The position numbers were made by a program, and so were the translations under genes. A stretch of DNA of 64,000 bases from G965207335 sp965207335. Lineage in GTDB: Bacteria > Pseudomonadota > Gammaproteobacteria > PS1 > Pseudothioglobaceae. The notes beneath the pieces are model-generated. The model worked only from the letters and a program-made list of their open reading frames with translations. It searched no databases and was not told where the DNA came from. Positions 43,131 to 51,827 of the stretch are shown here, one piece after another. The number at the start of each line of letters is the position of its first letter. Position 1 is the first letter of the stretch. The stretch covers positions 806,001 through 870,000 of the forward strand of contig OZ242267.1 in the NCBI GenBank assembly GCA_965207335.1, read 5' to 3'.

Positions 43131-43949
43131 ATGATTAGTTTTGAATTTTTTCCACCAAAAGATAATACTAGTGCTGATAATTTAAAAGCAGTACAAACAA
43201 AATTAGCACAAATAAAGCCAGAATATTTTTCTGTGACTTTTGGTGCTGGTGGTGGCACAAGAGATAAAACCTTAAAAACTATTCTTGCTATTAATAACAA
43301 TTATGATATTCCAGCATGTCCACATATATCTTGTATGTACTCAAACAAAGCAGATATTAATAATTTATTAACAACATACAAAAAACATAATATCAATAAA
43401 TTAATAACACTAAGAGGTGATACCCCACTTACAATGAAAACTAACGGGGATTTTCATTATGCCTACCAATTAATAGAATTTATCAGGGATAATTTTGGTA
43501 ATTATTTTGATATAAAAGTAGCCGCATACCCAGAAAAACATCCACAAGCAAGTACTATTAATGCAGATATAAAATATTTTATCAATAAGGTAAAAGCTGG
43601 TGCTAACAGTGCTATTACCCAATACTTTTATAATACTGATGCTTATTTTAGTTTTTGTGATGAGGTTAATAAAGAGATAGATATAGAAATAATTCCAGGC
43701 ATTATGCCTATTACTAACTATGTGCAATTAAATAGTTTTTCTAAATTATCAGGTACTCAAATCCCTAAATGGATTTTAAATAAATTAATATATTATCAAG
43801 ATGACTTACAAAGTTTAAGGTCGTTTGGCTATGATGTGGTGGCTAATATGTGTGCTAAATTACAATCACAAGGGGTTAATAATTTTCATTTTTATAGTAT
43901 GAATAAAGCAGAACCATCATATTCTTTGGCTAATAATATAAAAAACTAG
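43131..43949 (+). CDS. metF: Methylenetetrahydrofolate reductase
   Basis: FAD-dependent reduction of methylene- to methyl-tetrahydrofolate, the methyl donor for methionine. 272 residues, slightly shorter than E. coli (296). SFEFFPPKD holds the active-site glutamate at the start, VTFGAGGGTRDKTL, LRGDTPL, and ITQYFYNTDAYFSFCDEV with EIIPGIMPI complete the TIM-barrel signature. It stands alone, with repeats upstream and about 180 bases without a gene downstream. Confidence 0.95.
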   Translation: MISFEFFPPKDNTSADNLKAVQTKLAQIKPEYFSVTFGAGGGTRDKTLKTILAINNNYDIPACPHISCMYSNKADINNLLTTYKKHNINKLITLRGDTPLTMKTNGDFHYAYQLIEFIRDNFGNYFDIKVAAYPEKHPQASTINADIKYFINKVKAGANSAITQYFYNTDAYFSFCDEVNKEIDIEIIPGIMPITNYVQLNSFSKLSGTQIPKWILNKLIYYQDDLQSLRSFGYDVVANMCAKLQSQGVNNFHFYSMNKAEPSYSLANNIKN

Positions 43950-44127
43950 AATACCGCATAAAAGTATTTATGTGCGTAATGCTATTTTTTAACTATGTTG
44001 TTTTTTGCACAAGTAATAAGCTATTGTCTTGCCAGTAACTCATATTTATCCCTAAGATAATGCCCATCTAAAAGCAGTTTTTCACACATAATATCTACAT
44101 ACTAAACCTACTCATAATACAGTACCT

Positions 44128-44607
44128 TTATTCTTTATACTTCCAATCACCAGATTTACCACCTGTTTTGGTTAACATATGAATATTATTTATTACCATA
44201 AACCTATCCGATGCTTTACACATATCATAAATAGTAAGTGCTGTAATACTAACTGCTGTCAAAGCCTCCATTTCTACCCCAGTTTTAGCATTGGTTTTAA
44301 CGGTGCTAATGATATTAATTTGGCTGTTTACCTCATCTATTATTATATCAATAGCTATATTAGATAGCATAATTTGATGGCAAAGAGGTATCAAATCAGA
44401 GCATTTTTTAGCACCTTGTATGCCTGCTATTCTTGCCGTTGCTATAACATCTGACTTTTTATTGCTATGTGATTTTATTAGTTCTATAGTGGCTTTTTTT
44501 AAGCTAATAGACGCAAAAGCACTGGCTTCTCTTGTAGTTATATCCTTAGCTGATACATCTACCATTTGCATCTCACCTTTGGTATTTACATGGCTTAGTT
44601 TACGCAT
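44128..44607 (-). CDS. moaC: Cyclic pyranopterin monophosphate synthase
   Basis: Acts with MoaA in the first step of molybdenum cofactor synthesis. 159 residues, normal length. RKLSHVNTKGEMQMVDVSAK at the N-terminus, TARIAGIQGAKKCSDLIPLCH and GVEMEALTAVSITALTIYDMCKA are diagnostic, and the last contains the catalytic lysine. Its start overlaps the end of moeA by 13 bases, so moeA-moaC form a coupled pair. Confidence 0.96.
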   Translation of the reverse strand: MRKLSHVNTKGEMQMVDVSAKDITTREASAFASISLKKATIELIKSHSNKKSDVIATARIAGIQGAKKCSDLIPLCHQIMLSNIAIDIIIDEVNSQINIISTVKTNAKTGVEMEALTAVSITALTIYDMCKASDRFMVINNIHMLTKTGGKSGDWKYKE

Positions 44608-45821
44608 ACAATATTATAAAATTTTAATATATCTCCGCTAGAAAATCGGCTATTTTCTGGTATTTCTACTACTCCATCTGCCCATACTAAAGAGCTTAAA
44701 ACATCAGAACTTTGCTTAGGATAAAGGTATGCAACAGGTATAGCATCTTCATATTTTAGCCTAACTCTAACAAACTCTCGTCTTCTTTGTGCTTGTACAG
44801 AAAAATTAATTTTAACTAGAATATGTTTATTAGCAATATTTTTATTGCCTTGTAGTTTACGAATAAATGGTGTTGCGAATACAAAAAATGTTACTATAGC
44901 AGATACCGCATTACCTGGTAAGCCAATAAAATGGGTATCATTAATATTGCCAAAAGCAAGTGGTTTACCGGGCTTTACATTAATACGCCATAACTGTAAT
45001 TTGCCTAACTTTTCTACTGCTGGTTTAATGTAGTCTTCTTCGCCAACCGACACTCCGCCTGTTGTGATAATTAAATCACATTTTTTACTTAATTTTAATA
45101 AAACATCACAAGTAGCAGTAAAATCATCGGCTATATTGCCTAGGTTTATAATGTTACAATTCAGGTTTTTTAATAATGCTATTATGCTATAACTATTGGA
45201 ATTATATATTTTACCGTGTTGTAATTTCTCTCCAGGTTGTAACAATTCATTGCCAGTAAAAAATACTCCAACTGTTAATTTAGGCGACACTGCTACTTTA
45301 TCTATACCAACAGATGCAATTATGGCTATATCTTGGGGTTTTAATTGAGTGCCTTTTGTGAGAATTATATCGCCTTTTTTAATATCATTTGCCTTAGGGC
45401 GAATATTTTCCTGATGTCTGGGCTTTCTTGCTATAACAACACTATTACCATTGTCAGCCAACTCGCATTCTTCTTGCATGACTACTGCATAAGTATTATT
45501 AGGTGTAGGTGCCCCAGTAAATATTCTAGCCGCACAATTATTATCAAGACTATTACCTACCTCGCCTGCTGTTATTCTTTGCTTTATGCTTAATTTATAA
45601 GGTGGTTTATCGTTATCATTAATAGCACAGGCAAAGCCATCCATAGCAGAATTATTAAATTCTGGCACATTAATACTAGACTTAATATCCTTAGCTAAAA
45701 TACAACCTAAAACTTCATTTAAAGATTTTATGGTGCTATTTGTTTTAGGGTTTGCTTGTTTTAATAAAAAATCTAGCGCATCATCAATGGCGATTAATTT
45801 ATTAGTTAGAGACCTTTGCAT
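44595..45821 (-). CDS. moeA: Molybdopterin molybdenumtransferase MoeA
   Basis: Inserts molybdate into adenylylated molybdopterin. 408 residues, usual length. NNSAMDGFAC, GEVGNSLDNNCAARIFTGAP, TTGGVSVGEEDYI and FIGLPGNAVSAIVTFFVF are the family motifs. The first four residues (MQRS) are read from the end of a MITE: ATGCAAAGGTCT belongs to the element's terminal repeat. Alignment with E. coli (LMSLDTAL against LIAIDDAL) shows that the true N-terminus lies about here. No other ATG, GTG or TTG is available, so the element appears to provide the start codon. No ribosome site is visible. Confidence 0.95.
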   Translation of the reverse strand: MQRSLTNKLIAIDDALDFLLKQANPKTNSTIKSLNEVLGCILAKDIKSSINVPEFNNSAMDGFACAINDNDKPPYKLSIKQRITAGEVGNSLDNNCAARIFTGAPTPNNTYAVVMQEECELADNGNSVVIARKPRHQENIRPKANDIKKGDIILTKGTQLKPQDIAIIASVGIDKVAVSPKLTVGVFFTGNELLQPGEKLQHGKIYNSNSYSIIALLKNLNCNIINLGNIADDFTATCDVLLKLSKKCDLIITTGGVSVGEEDYIKPAVEKLGKLQLWRINVKPGKPLAFGNINDTHFIGLPGNAVSAIVTFFVFATPFIRKLQGNKNIANKHILVKINFSVQAQRRREFVRVRLKYEDAIPVAYLYPKQSSDVLSSLVWADGVVEIPENSRFSSGDILKFYNIVCVN

Positions 45822-45972
45822 AAATAGGGGTGATTAACAGAGCTCTGATTTTTGCTTAATTGATGATATTCTATCAAGCCTGCCCTAGTTGTTCTAAAGC
45901 TAGTTTGATAAAAATTGTTAAGTTGGTGAAAAGTGGGTTTTTGATGATTATTCATATTTATGCAAAGGTCTT
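45808..45972. mobile_element. MITE, long form, overlapping the moeA start
   Basis: A 165-bp copy AGAGACCTTTGCATAAA...TTATGCAAAGGTCTTG with the long-form core. The left end carries the moeA start codon in the opposite direction. No clear target duplication. Confidence 0.82.
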
Positions 45973-46035
45973 GGTTATACTATCACAATTTATATTACTC
46001 ATTATTTAAGACAACAACAATTAGACAAAAAATAC

Positions 46036-47382
46036 CTATATTTTAGTGGCATTATTAGCAATAGCTTGTATTTTATTATACCATTTGTTAGTATTATTGA
46101 TTATATTATGCTTATCTAAGGTAGTAAGCTTTTTATCATCTAACAAAATTTTACCATCAACCCAAACATTAGTTACTTGGTCTCTACTTGTAGAGTAAAC
46201 AATTTGTGATACTACATCATAACAAGGTTGGCTAGCAATATCACCTAAATCAATAGCAATAATATCTGCTTGTTTGCCTATTGTAATTGAGCCAATTTTA
46301 TCCTCTAAACCAAGTGCCTTAGCAGAATTTATGGTTGCCATTTGTATTGTTTGATAAGCAGATACTGCTGTTGCATCGCTTGCTACTGCTTTTGCTAATA
46401 AACTAGCACTTGACATTTCTGCTATCATATCTAAATCGTTATTAGATGATGCACTATCTGTTCCTATTGCTACATTAATACCGCTATTTATTAGTTTATC
46501 TACCTGACAAAAACCACTAGCTAATTTCATGTTTGATTGCGGACAATGAACTATACTGACATTTTCATTTTTACAATTAATAATTTCTTTATTTGTTAAT
46601 TGTGTCATATGAACCGCTATTAATTTTGTTGTTAGCATGCCTAGTTTTTTTAATCTAGTTAATGGTCTTGTGCCATATTCTTTTATACTATTTTTAATTT
46701 CATCTTTAGTTTCGTGAATATGAATATGAACTGGCATATCATACTGCTTAGATAGTTTAATAATATTTTTGATAGTTTTATCACTGTTTGTATATGAGGC
46801 ATGTGGGGCTAATGCAAAATTAATATTTGCAGTATCTTTATACTTATTGTAAACATCTAATCCTTTTTGAATATATTGCTCGCTATTTTTTGCCCATTTA
46901 CTTGGACTCTCTAATGTTACTATGCCTATTGTTGCTTTAATGCCACTTTCTATTACTGCCTCTATTGTAGCATCTGGAAAAAAATACATGTCATTAAAAA
47001 ATGTAGTACCACTTTTAATCATCTCCGCAATAGCAAGTGTTGAGCCATCTTTGACAAAATCATAAGTAGCTAATTTTGCTTCAATAGGCCAGATATAATT
47101 ATTTAGCCAAACATCTAATGGCTTATCGTCTGCAAAACCTCGCAATAAAGACATTGCACTATGGGTATGAGCATTAATTAAGCCTGGCATTAAACAATGA
47201 TTATTTAATGTTTTTATTTTTGATGCCTGATATTTCTTATATATCTTGCTATTAGGCATTATAGCAATAATTACCCCTTTATTTATTGCTATGGCATAAT
47301 TATTTAATACTTTTTTGCTATTAATATCAATACTAATTATATAATCAGCAACTATAATTAAATCAATATGAGACCTTTGCAT
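46036..47382 (-). CDS. Amidohydrolase, 5'-methylthioadenosine/S-adenosylhomocysteine deaminase type
   Basis: A 448-residue metal-dependent hydrolase of the TRZ/ATZ-MtaD group, which deaminates methylthioadenosine, S-adenosylhomocysteine or related compounds. Metal ligands are visible: NAHTHSAMSLLRG (His-x-His), HIHIHETKDEI (His and Glu), and GTDSASSNNDLDM (Asp). It ends with the usual beta-sandwich segment (GKQADIIAIDL). The start codon, in MQRSHIDLIIVADYII, comes from a MITE end exactly as in moeA. The enzyme's natural N-terminus is about one to three residues before the LIIVADYII strand, so nothing essential is missing. Purine salvage or adenosine-type recycling is likely; precise substrate unproven. 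Confidence 0.88.
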   Translation of the reverse strand: MQRSHIDLIIVADYIISIDINSKKVLNNYAIAINKGVIIAIMPNSKIYKKYQASKIKTLNNHCLMPGLINAHTHSAMSLLRGFADDKPLDVWLNNYIWPIEAKLATYDFVKDGSTLAIAEMIKSGTTFFNDMYFFPDATIEAVIESGIKATIGIVTLESPSKWAKNSEQYIQKGLDVYNKYKDTANINFALAPHASYTNSDKTIKNIIKLSKQYDMPVHIHIHETKDEIKNSIKEYGTRPLTRLKKLGMLTTKLIAVHMTQLTNKEIINCKNENVSIVHCPQSNMKLASGFCQVDKLINSGINVAIGTDSASSNNDLDMIAEMSSASLLAKAVASDATAVSAYQTIQMATINSAKALGLEDKIGSITIGKQADIIAIDLGDIASQPCYDVVSQIVYSTSRDQVTNVWVDGKILLDDKKLTTLDKHNIINNTNKWYNKIQAIANNATKI

Positions 47383-47446
47383 AAATAGGGGTAATTAGCA
47401 AAAATTAAATTTTTGCCGAATTAGTGATTTTGAGACCTTTGCATAC
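47369..47446. mobile_element. Truncated MITE and an adjacent second MITE end
   Basis: TGAGACCTTTGCATAAATAG at 47369 starts an element that degenerates after about 45 bases. A second terminus TGAGACCTTTGCATAC at 47431 is in the same orientation, not inverted, so this is a deleted or rearranged remnant rather than a full copy. The first end carries the start codon of the deaminase-like gene. Confidence 0.65.
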
Positions 47447-47493
47447 AAAAAAATCAGCATAGTCATAAAGCAGTGCTATACACATTAATACTT

Positions 47494-47964
47494 TTAATTT
47501 GTAGAATCAAATTCTTGTAACCAAAAATTATCAGCACTTTTAATGAAGCCCGGTATATCTTTTACCCAAAGATTATTTACAGATTTGTTGTAATTCAAAT
47601 ATAGTTTATCGTCCACTATAGTCCATATTGTAGGGTCGCCATATACTTCTTTGCCATCTTGTGCTTCACGCCAAGCACAATGTCCACCATACTGAGGTGA
47701 ATATTTTTGTGGGTTGCTATTGAATTTACTTTTATTTTCATTATTAGCAAACAACCAAATAGCACCGTTATATTTAGTGGAATAATCTTTATTCCCCTTA
47801 ATTGGCTTACTATTATCAAAATAACTAGTAGCATCATAGCCACTAATAGCATATTTATTGCCTTCACCCCAATAACCTTGTTTAGTGTAAACAAAGTCAG
47901 CACAGGCATAACTGTTAAACAGCATACCAACAATAGCTAATAAAATAAATGTAATTTTTTTCAT
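47494..47964 (-). CDS. Exported YHS-domain protein
   Basis: A 156-residue protein with a signal peptide (MKKITFILLAIVGMLFNSYA, cleavage near residue 22). The YHS-like domain spans about residues 35-110: YAISGYDATSYFDN, GAIWLFANNENKSKFNSNP and KYSPQYGGHCAWREA. YHS domains bind metals, often copper, in periplasmic proteins. A good AGGTG precedes the ATG. It lies divergent from the bufferin operon (137 bases apart), and a role in copper or other metal handling would fit, by inference. Confidence 0.85.
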   Translation of the reverse strand: MKKITFILLAIVGMLFNSYACADFVYTKQGYWGEGNKYAISGYDATSYFDNSKPIKGNKDYSTKYNGAIWLFANNENKSKFNSNPQKYSPQYGGHCAWREAQDGKEVYGDPTIWTIVDDKLYLNYNKSVNNLWVKDIPGFIKSADNFWLQEFDSTN

Positions 47965-48100
47965 ATTTCACCTCCAAATCAAGTATTATAAATTTATTTT
48001 ACTAGTTTTATAAATGTTTTTATAAATGTTTTTATTAAATATGCAATTTATATATGGTAAAAGCAACATCAAGATAGTTTATTTTTAAAAGGCGATTATT

Positions 48101-48349
48101 ATGAAAAAAACAATAACAGCAATAACAGCGACAATATTTTTTTTAGGGACTAGTGTTATAGCACTAAGTGCTAATGCAGGTTCAAAAGAAAAATGTTATG
48201 GCATAGTAAAATCAGGACAAAATGATTGTGCTACTAAAACATCATCTTGTGTTAGTAGCTCAAAAATAGATGGGCAAAAAGATGCTTTTATCGTTGTACC
48301 TAAAGGTTTGTGCGATAAATTAGTTGGTGGAGAATTAAAATCTTCTTAA
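48101..48349 (+). CDS. bufA1: Bufferin-type precursor protein (DUF2282)
   Basis: An 82-residue precursor of the DUF2282/bufferin family, RiPP-type metal-binding proteins in which cysteines are modified by an MNIO enzyme. Residues 1-26 are a signal peptide (ending SANA). The mature part keeps the four family cysteines (residues 32, 43, 50, 71) in EKCYGIVKSGQNDCATK, SSCVS and PKGLC. Published members bind or buffer copper in the periplasm. The next genes are the expected MNIO (DUF692), DUF2063 partner and DoxX-like genes, so the full operon is present. Confidence 0.9.
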   Translation: MKKTITAITATIFFLGTSVIALSANAGSKEKCYGIVKSGQNDCATKTSSCVSSSKIDGQKDAFIVVPKGLCDKLVGGELKSS

Positions 48350-48368
48350 ACTTTGTTTAATTATTTAT

Positions 48369-49214
48369 ATGGATATACCTAATGACTGTGGTATAGGTCT
48401 AAGAAATCCTCATTACGAATACATATTAACAGAAAAACCAAAAATACCTTGGCTGGAAGTGCATTCTGAAAATTTTTTTAATAGCAATTCAATACTAGCA
48501 AAACAATTATTAAAAATAAGAGAATACTACCCGTTGTCTATGCACGGAGTTGGTCTATCATTAGGCTCTTATAATCTATCAAAGTCACATTTAAATTTAT
48601 TAAAAAAGACTATAGCCATATATCAGCCTAGTTTGGTATCAGAGCATTTAAGTTGGAGTGCTGTTTGTGGTAAATATTTTAATGATTTACTACCCTTGCC
48701 ATATACCAAAGAAAGCCTAGCGAATTTTGCTGATAATGTTAAAAAAACCCAAGATTATCTAAATAGGCAAATACTAATAGAAAATCCATCTACTTACATA
48801 AGCTTTGCTAAGCAAGATATGCCAGAATGGGAATTTTATGCTCAATTACCTAGTCTTACAGGCTGTGGATTATTGTTTGATGTTAATAATATTGCCGTAA
48901 ACGGACATAATCATAATTTTAACCCCTTAGAGTATTTAAAGATTTTAAATAAAAACGATATTTATGAGATTCATTTAGCAGGTGCTAAAACAAATACCTA
49001 TGAAAATAAACAAATTATGATAGACGACCACGGCTCTAAGGTAAGCAATAAGGTATGGGATTTATATCAAAAAACACTTAACTATTTTGGTAATAAACCA
49101 AGTTTAATTGAATGGGATACTAATATCCCTGATATTTCAATACTATTAAATGAGGCTAAAAAAGCTCAAATTAAATTAAATGCAACTAAAAAAACTACAA
49201 CAACAATTTGCTGA
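48369..49214 (+). CDS. bufB1: MNIO enzyme, DUF692 (BufB-like)
   Basis: A 281-residue multinuclear iron oxidase that should modify cysteines of the preceding precursor into thiooxazole-type groups. The TIM-barrel metal ligands are visible: CGIGLRNPHYEYIL, WLEVHSENFF, MHGVGLSLGS, SEHLSWSAV, ILIENPSTY, CGLLFDVNNI and EIHLAGA with DDHGSKV. It starts 19 bases after bufA1 and overlaps the next gene by 35 bases, so all are cotranscribed. Family members usually need the DUF2063 partner. Confidence 0.93.
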   Translation: MDIPNDCGIGLRNPHYEYILTEKPKIPWLEVHSENFFNSNSILAKQLLKIREYYPLSMHGVGLSLGSYNLSKSHLNLLKKTIAIYQPSLVSEHLSWSAVCGKYFNDLLPLPYTKESLANFADNVKKTQDYLNRQILIENPSTYISFAKQDMPEWEFYAQLPSLTGCGLLFDVNNIAVNGHNHNFNPLEYLKILNKNDIYEIHLAGAKTNTYENKQIMIDDHGSKVSNKVWDLYQKTLNYFGNKPSLIEWDTNIPDISILLNEAKKAQIKLNATKKTTTTIC

Positions 49215-49836
49215 CGATATAAAAAATCTAACAGCATCTATTAACTTGTATAATTACAATAAAGATTTTAGTGCTAAAGAATTAATATCGGTTTACCATA
49301 ATAACTATATTTACACCTTAATTGATACTTTAAAATCTAGCTATAATTGTATTTTTAGGTTGGTAGGCAACGATTTTTTTAATTATATTGCTAAAAAATA
49401 TATTAAAAATAATCCCCAAAGACAGGGCTATTTACAAAATTATGGCGATAATTTTAGTAGTTTTATTGCCAGTGTGCCAGAATGCAAAAACATGCCTTAT
49501 TTGGTAGATATAGCATTATTAGAAAGATATTATGAATTATGCTACCATAGTAATAATACTGGCTTTGATTTTGCTAAACTGCCAGTTGGATTTAGTAAAA
49601 ATATTAATAAATATGATAAAATTTTACCATTTATAAATGACTGTTATGTACTTAGTTCTAAATATCCAATACTAGATATATGGCGTTTAAATGAAAATAG
49701 TTCAAACTTAGACTTAGCAAAAAGTTGTGATAATGTATTAATTTATAAATATAATGATAGAGTTTGTGTTATTTCATTATCAAAATTAGATTATAAATTT
49801 ATAAAAATTAACTATAATACAATGTTATTAAAATGA
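49180..49836 (+). CDS. bufC1: DUF2063 partner of the MNIO enzyme (BufC-like)
   Basis: A 218-residue protein with the DUF2063 N-terminal domain (LKKLQQQFADDI, then VYHNNYIYTLIDTLKSSYN and LVGNDFFNYIAKKYI) and a less conserved C-terminal part. DUF2063 partners recruit the precursor to the MNIO enzyme. It overlaps bufB1 by 35 bases and the next gene by four bases (ATGA), strong evidence for translational coupling. The C-terminal part is rich in Asn/Tyr and diverged, as is common. Confidence 0.88.
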   Translation: MQLKKLQQQFADDIKNLTASINLYNYNKDFSAKELISVYHNNYIYTLIDTLKSSYNCIFRLVGNDFFNYIAKKYIKNNPQRQGYLQNYGDNFSSFIASVPECKNMPYLVDIALLERYYELCYHSNNTGFDFAKLPVGFSKNINKYDKILPFINDCYVLSSKYPILDIWRLNENSSNLDLAKSCDNVLIYKYNDRVCVISLSKLDYKFIKINYNTMLLK

Positions 49837-50282
49837 TAATTACAATGGCAAAATTAATAAACCTATACAATTTATTTTTTACAACACTAACTAAATATAT
49901 TGAAGATATATTTTTATTGTTTTTACGCTTATATGTAGCCGATGCTTTTTTTCGCTCAGGATACATAAAATTAACCTCGTGGGATACTACTTTGTATTTA
50001 TTTGAAAATGAGTATAGTGTGCCACTACTTAATTTTCAACTAGCCGCTGTTTTAGGCACAGCAACAGAATTGATTTTACCTATATTATTAATATTTGGCT
50101 TAATAACTCGTTTTAGTGCTTTGGCTTTATTTGTTTTTAATATTGTTGCAATATACTCTTATCCTGCTATTTGGGCCAATGGTTTTTGGGACCATAAGTT
50201 ATGGGGTATTATGATGTTAGTATTAGTTATTTACGGTTCAGGTAAGTTTGCTATTGATACTATACTGTGTAAAAAATGTTAG
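49833..50282 (+). CDS. DoxX-family membrane protein (BufD-like)
   Basis: A 149-residue inner-membrane protein of the DoxX family with four hydrophobic segments. FLLFLRLYVADAFFRSGYIKL and AVLGTATELILPILLIFGL are typical. DoxX-like proteins are a regular fourth member of bufferin operons and may serve electron or metal handling at the membrane. Its start overlaps the bufC stop (ATGA). An ATG four codons later is an alternative. Confidence 0.88.
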   Translation: MIITMAKLINLYNLFFTTLTKYIEDIFLLFLRLYVADAFFRSGYIKLTSWDTTLYLFENEYSVPLLNFQLAAVLGTATELILPILLIFGLITRFSALALFVFNIVAIYSYPAIWANGFWDHKLWGIMMLVLVIYGSGKFAIDTILCKKC

Positions 50283-50303
50283 TAATTTATTAAGGAGAAA
50301 AAT

Positions 50304-51827
50304 ATGAGTGAAAATATTATGGCCATTGTTAGCTGGACAATACCATTTTTAGATGCTATGGTTACCTTGTTTGTATTTGCAGTAGGTATAGTTGTTTTAA
50401 TTATTATCGTAGTATTTATCAAAGATATTACCCAAAAGAAAAATGCTATTTTGCATAATTACCCTGTAATTGGTCATTTTCGCAATATATTTATTAGCTT
50501 AGGTGAGTTTTTTAGGCAATACTTCTTTGCAATGGATAGAGAAGAAATGCCATTTAATCGTGCTGAAAGAGAGTGGGTTAAAAAAGCAGCAGACAATACA
50601 GATACCACAGTAGCATTTGGTTCTACTAGAAACCTTAATATTGTTGGTATGCCAATATTTGCTAATTGTGCGTTTCCAATTTTGGACGAGGATTCCATTC
50701 CTGCTAGTGTCATAACTATAGGTGATGGCTATTGCGAAAAACCATATACAGCAAAATCTATATTTAATATCTCAGGTATGAGTTTTGGTGCTATATCTAA
50801 GCCAGCAGTATTAGCATTTTCTAACGGGGCTAAAATGGCTGGTTGTTGGTATAACACTGGCGAAGGTGGTTTATCACCATTTCATTTAGAAGGTGGTGCT
50901 GATATTGTTTTTCAAATAGGTACTGCAAAATACGGTGTGCGTGATTTAGATGGTAGTTTAAGCAAAGAAAAATTACAAAAAATAGCGGAACATGATAATA
51001 TTAAAATGTTTGAAATTAAAATGTCGCAAGGTGCAAAACCAGGAAAAGGTGGAATACTACCGGGAATTAAAGTAAAACCAATAATAGCAGAAATAAGAGG
51101 TATTAAAGAAGGTGAAGATTCTATATCGCCTAATAGACATTTAGAGATAGAAAAAGGCTCTGATTTACTAGATATGATAACTCGTGTTCGTAAAATTACA
51201 GGCAAACCAACAGGATTTAAGACTGTTATTGGTAGTGTAGAGTGGTTGGATGATTTATTTGAAGAAATAAATAAGCGGGGTAAAGAATCAGCACCAGATT
51301 TTATTACCTTAGACAGTGGTGACGGCGGTACAGGTGCTGCACCTATGACACTTATGGATAATGTTGGTATGACAATTAAAGAAACACTACCACTACTTGT
51401 TGATAAACTAACACAATACAATTTAAGAGATAGAGTAAAAGTTATTACTTCTGGTAAACTTATTAATCCAGGAAGTGTTGCCTGGGCCTTATGTGCTGGT
51501 GCTGACTTTATCACATCTGCTAGGGGTTTTATGTTTTCAATAGGATGCATACAAGCATTAAAATGTAATAAAAATACTTGCCCAACAGGTATTACTACTC
51601 ATAATAAAAGATTACAAAAAGGTTTAAATCCACAAGATAAAGCGGTAAAAGTCGCTAATTATGTATATAATATAAATCATGCACTAGAAGTTATTGCTCA
51701 TTCTTGCGGAGTTAAGGAGCCAAGGCAATTAAACAGAACTCATGTTAGAATTGTGCAAAATGATGGTAAATCAATAATTATGGAAAAACTATACCCAAAT
51801 AAAGGAGAGAGAAATGAAAGCGTCTGA
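50304..51827 (+). CDS. Membrane-anchored FMN-binding glutamate synthase-like protein
   Basis: A 507-residue protein with one or two N-terminal membrane helices (about 15-45) and the FMN/Fe-S domain of glutamate synthase large subunit (Glu_synthase). SGMSFGAISKPAVLAFSNG, NTGEGGLSPFH, KMSQGAKPGKGG and TLDSGDGGTGAAPMTLMDNV are the FMN- and 2-oxoglutarate-binding motifs; CNKNTCPTGITTH carries cluster cysteines. It lacks the glutaminase domain. Such 'GltB2-like' proteins are widespread, and their substrate is unsettled. AAGGAG precedes the ATG, 21 bases after the DoxX gene, and it overlaps the next gene by 14 bases. Confidence 0.85.
   Translation: MSENIMAIVSWTIPFLDAMVTLFVFAVGIVVLIIIVVFIKDITQKKNAILHNYPVIGHFRNIFISLGEFFRQYFFAMDREEMPFNRAEREWVKKAADNTDTTVAFGSTRNLNIVGMPIFANCAFPILDEDSIPASVITIGDGYCEKPYTAKSIFNISGMSFGAISKPAVLAFSNGAKMAGCWYNTGEGGLSPFHLEGGADIVFQIGTAKYGVRDLDGSLSKEKLQKIAEHDNIKMFEIKMSQGAKPGKGGILPGIKVKPIIAEIRGIKEGEDSISPNRHLEIEKGSDLLDMITRVRKITGKPTGFKTVIGSVEWLDDLFEEINKRGKESAPDFITLDSGDGGTGAAPMTLMDNVGMTIKETLPLLVDKLTQYNLRDRVKVITSGKLINPGSVAWALCAGADFITSARGFMFSIGCIQALKCNKNTCPTGITTHNKRLQKGLNPQDKAVKVANYVYNINHALEVIAHSCGVKEPRQLNRTHVRIVQNDGKSIIMEKLYPNKGERNESV

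Noticed and set aside
21070..45150. Shared GGCTATATTGCCTAGGTTT-like stretch in border repeats A and B and in moeA (45131)
   Set aside because: The moeA match is inside coding sequence and short; likely chance or codon-driven similarity, so not taken as an attachment site.
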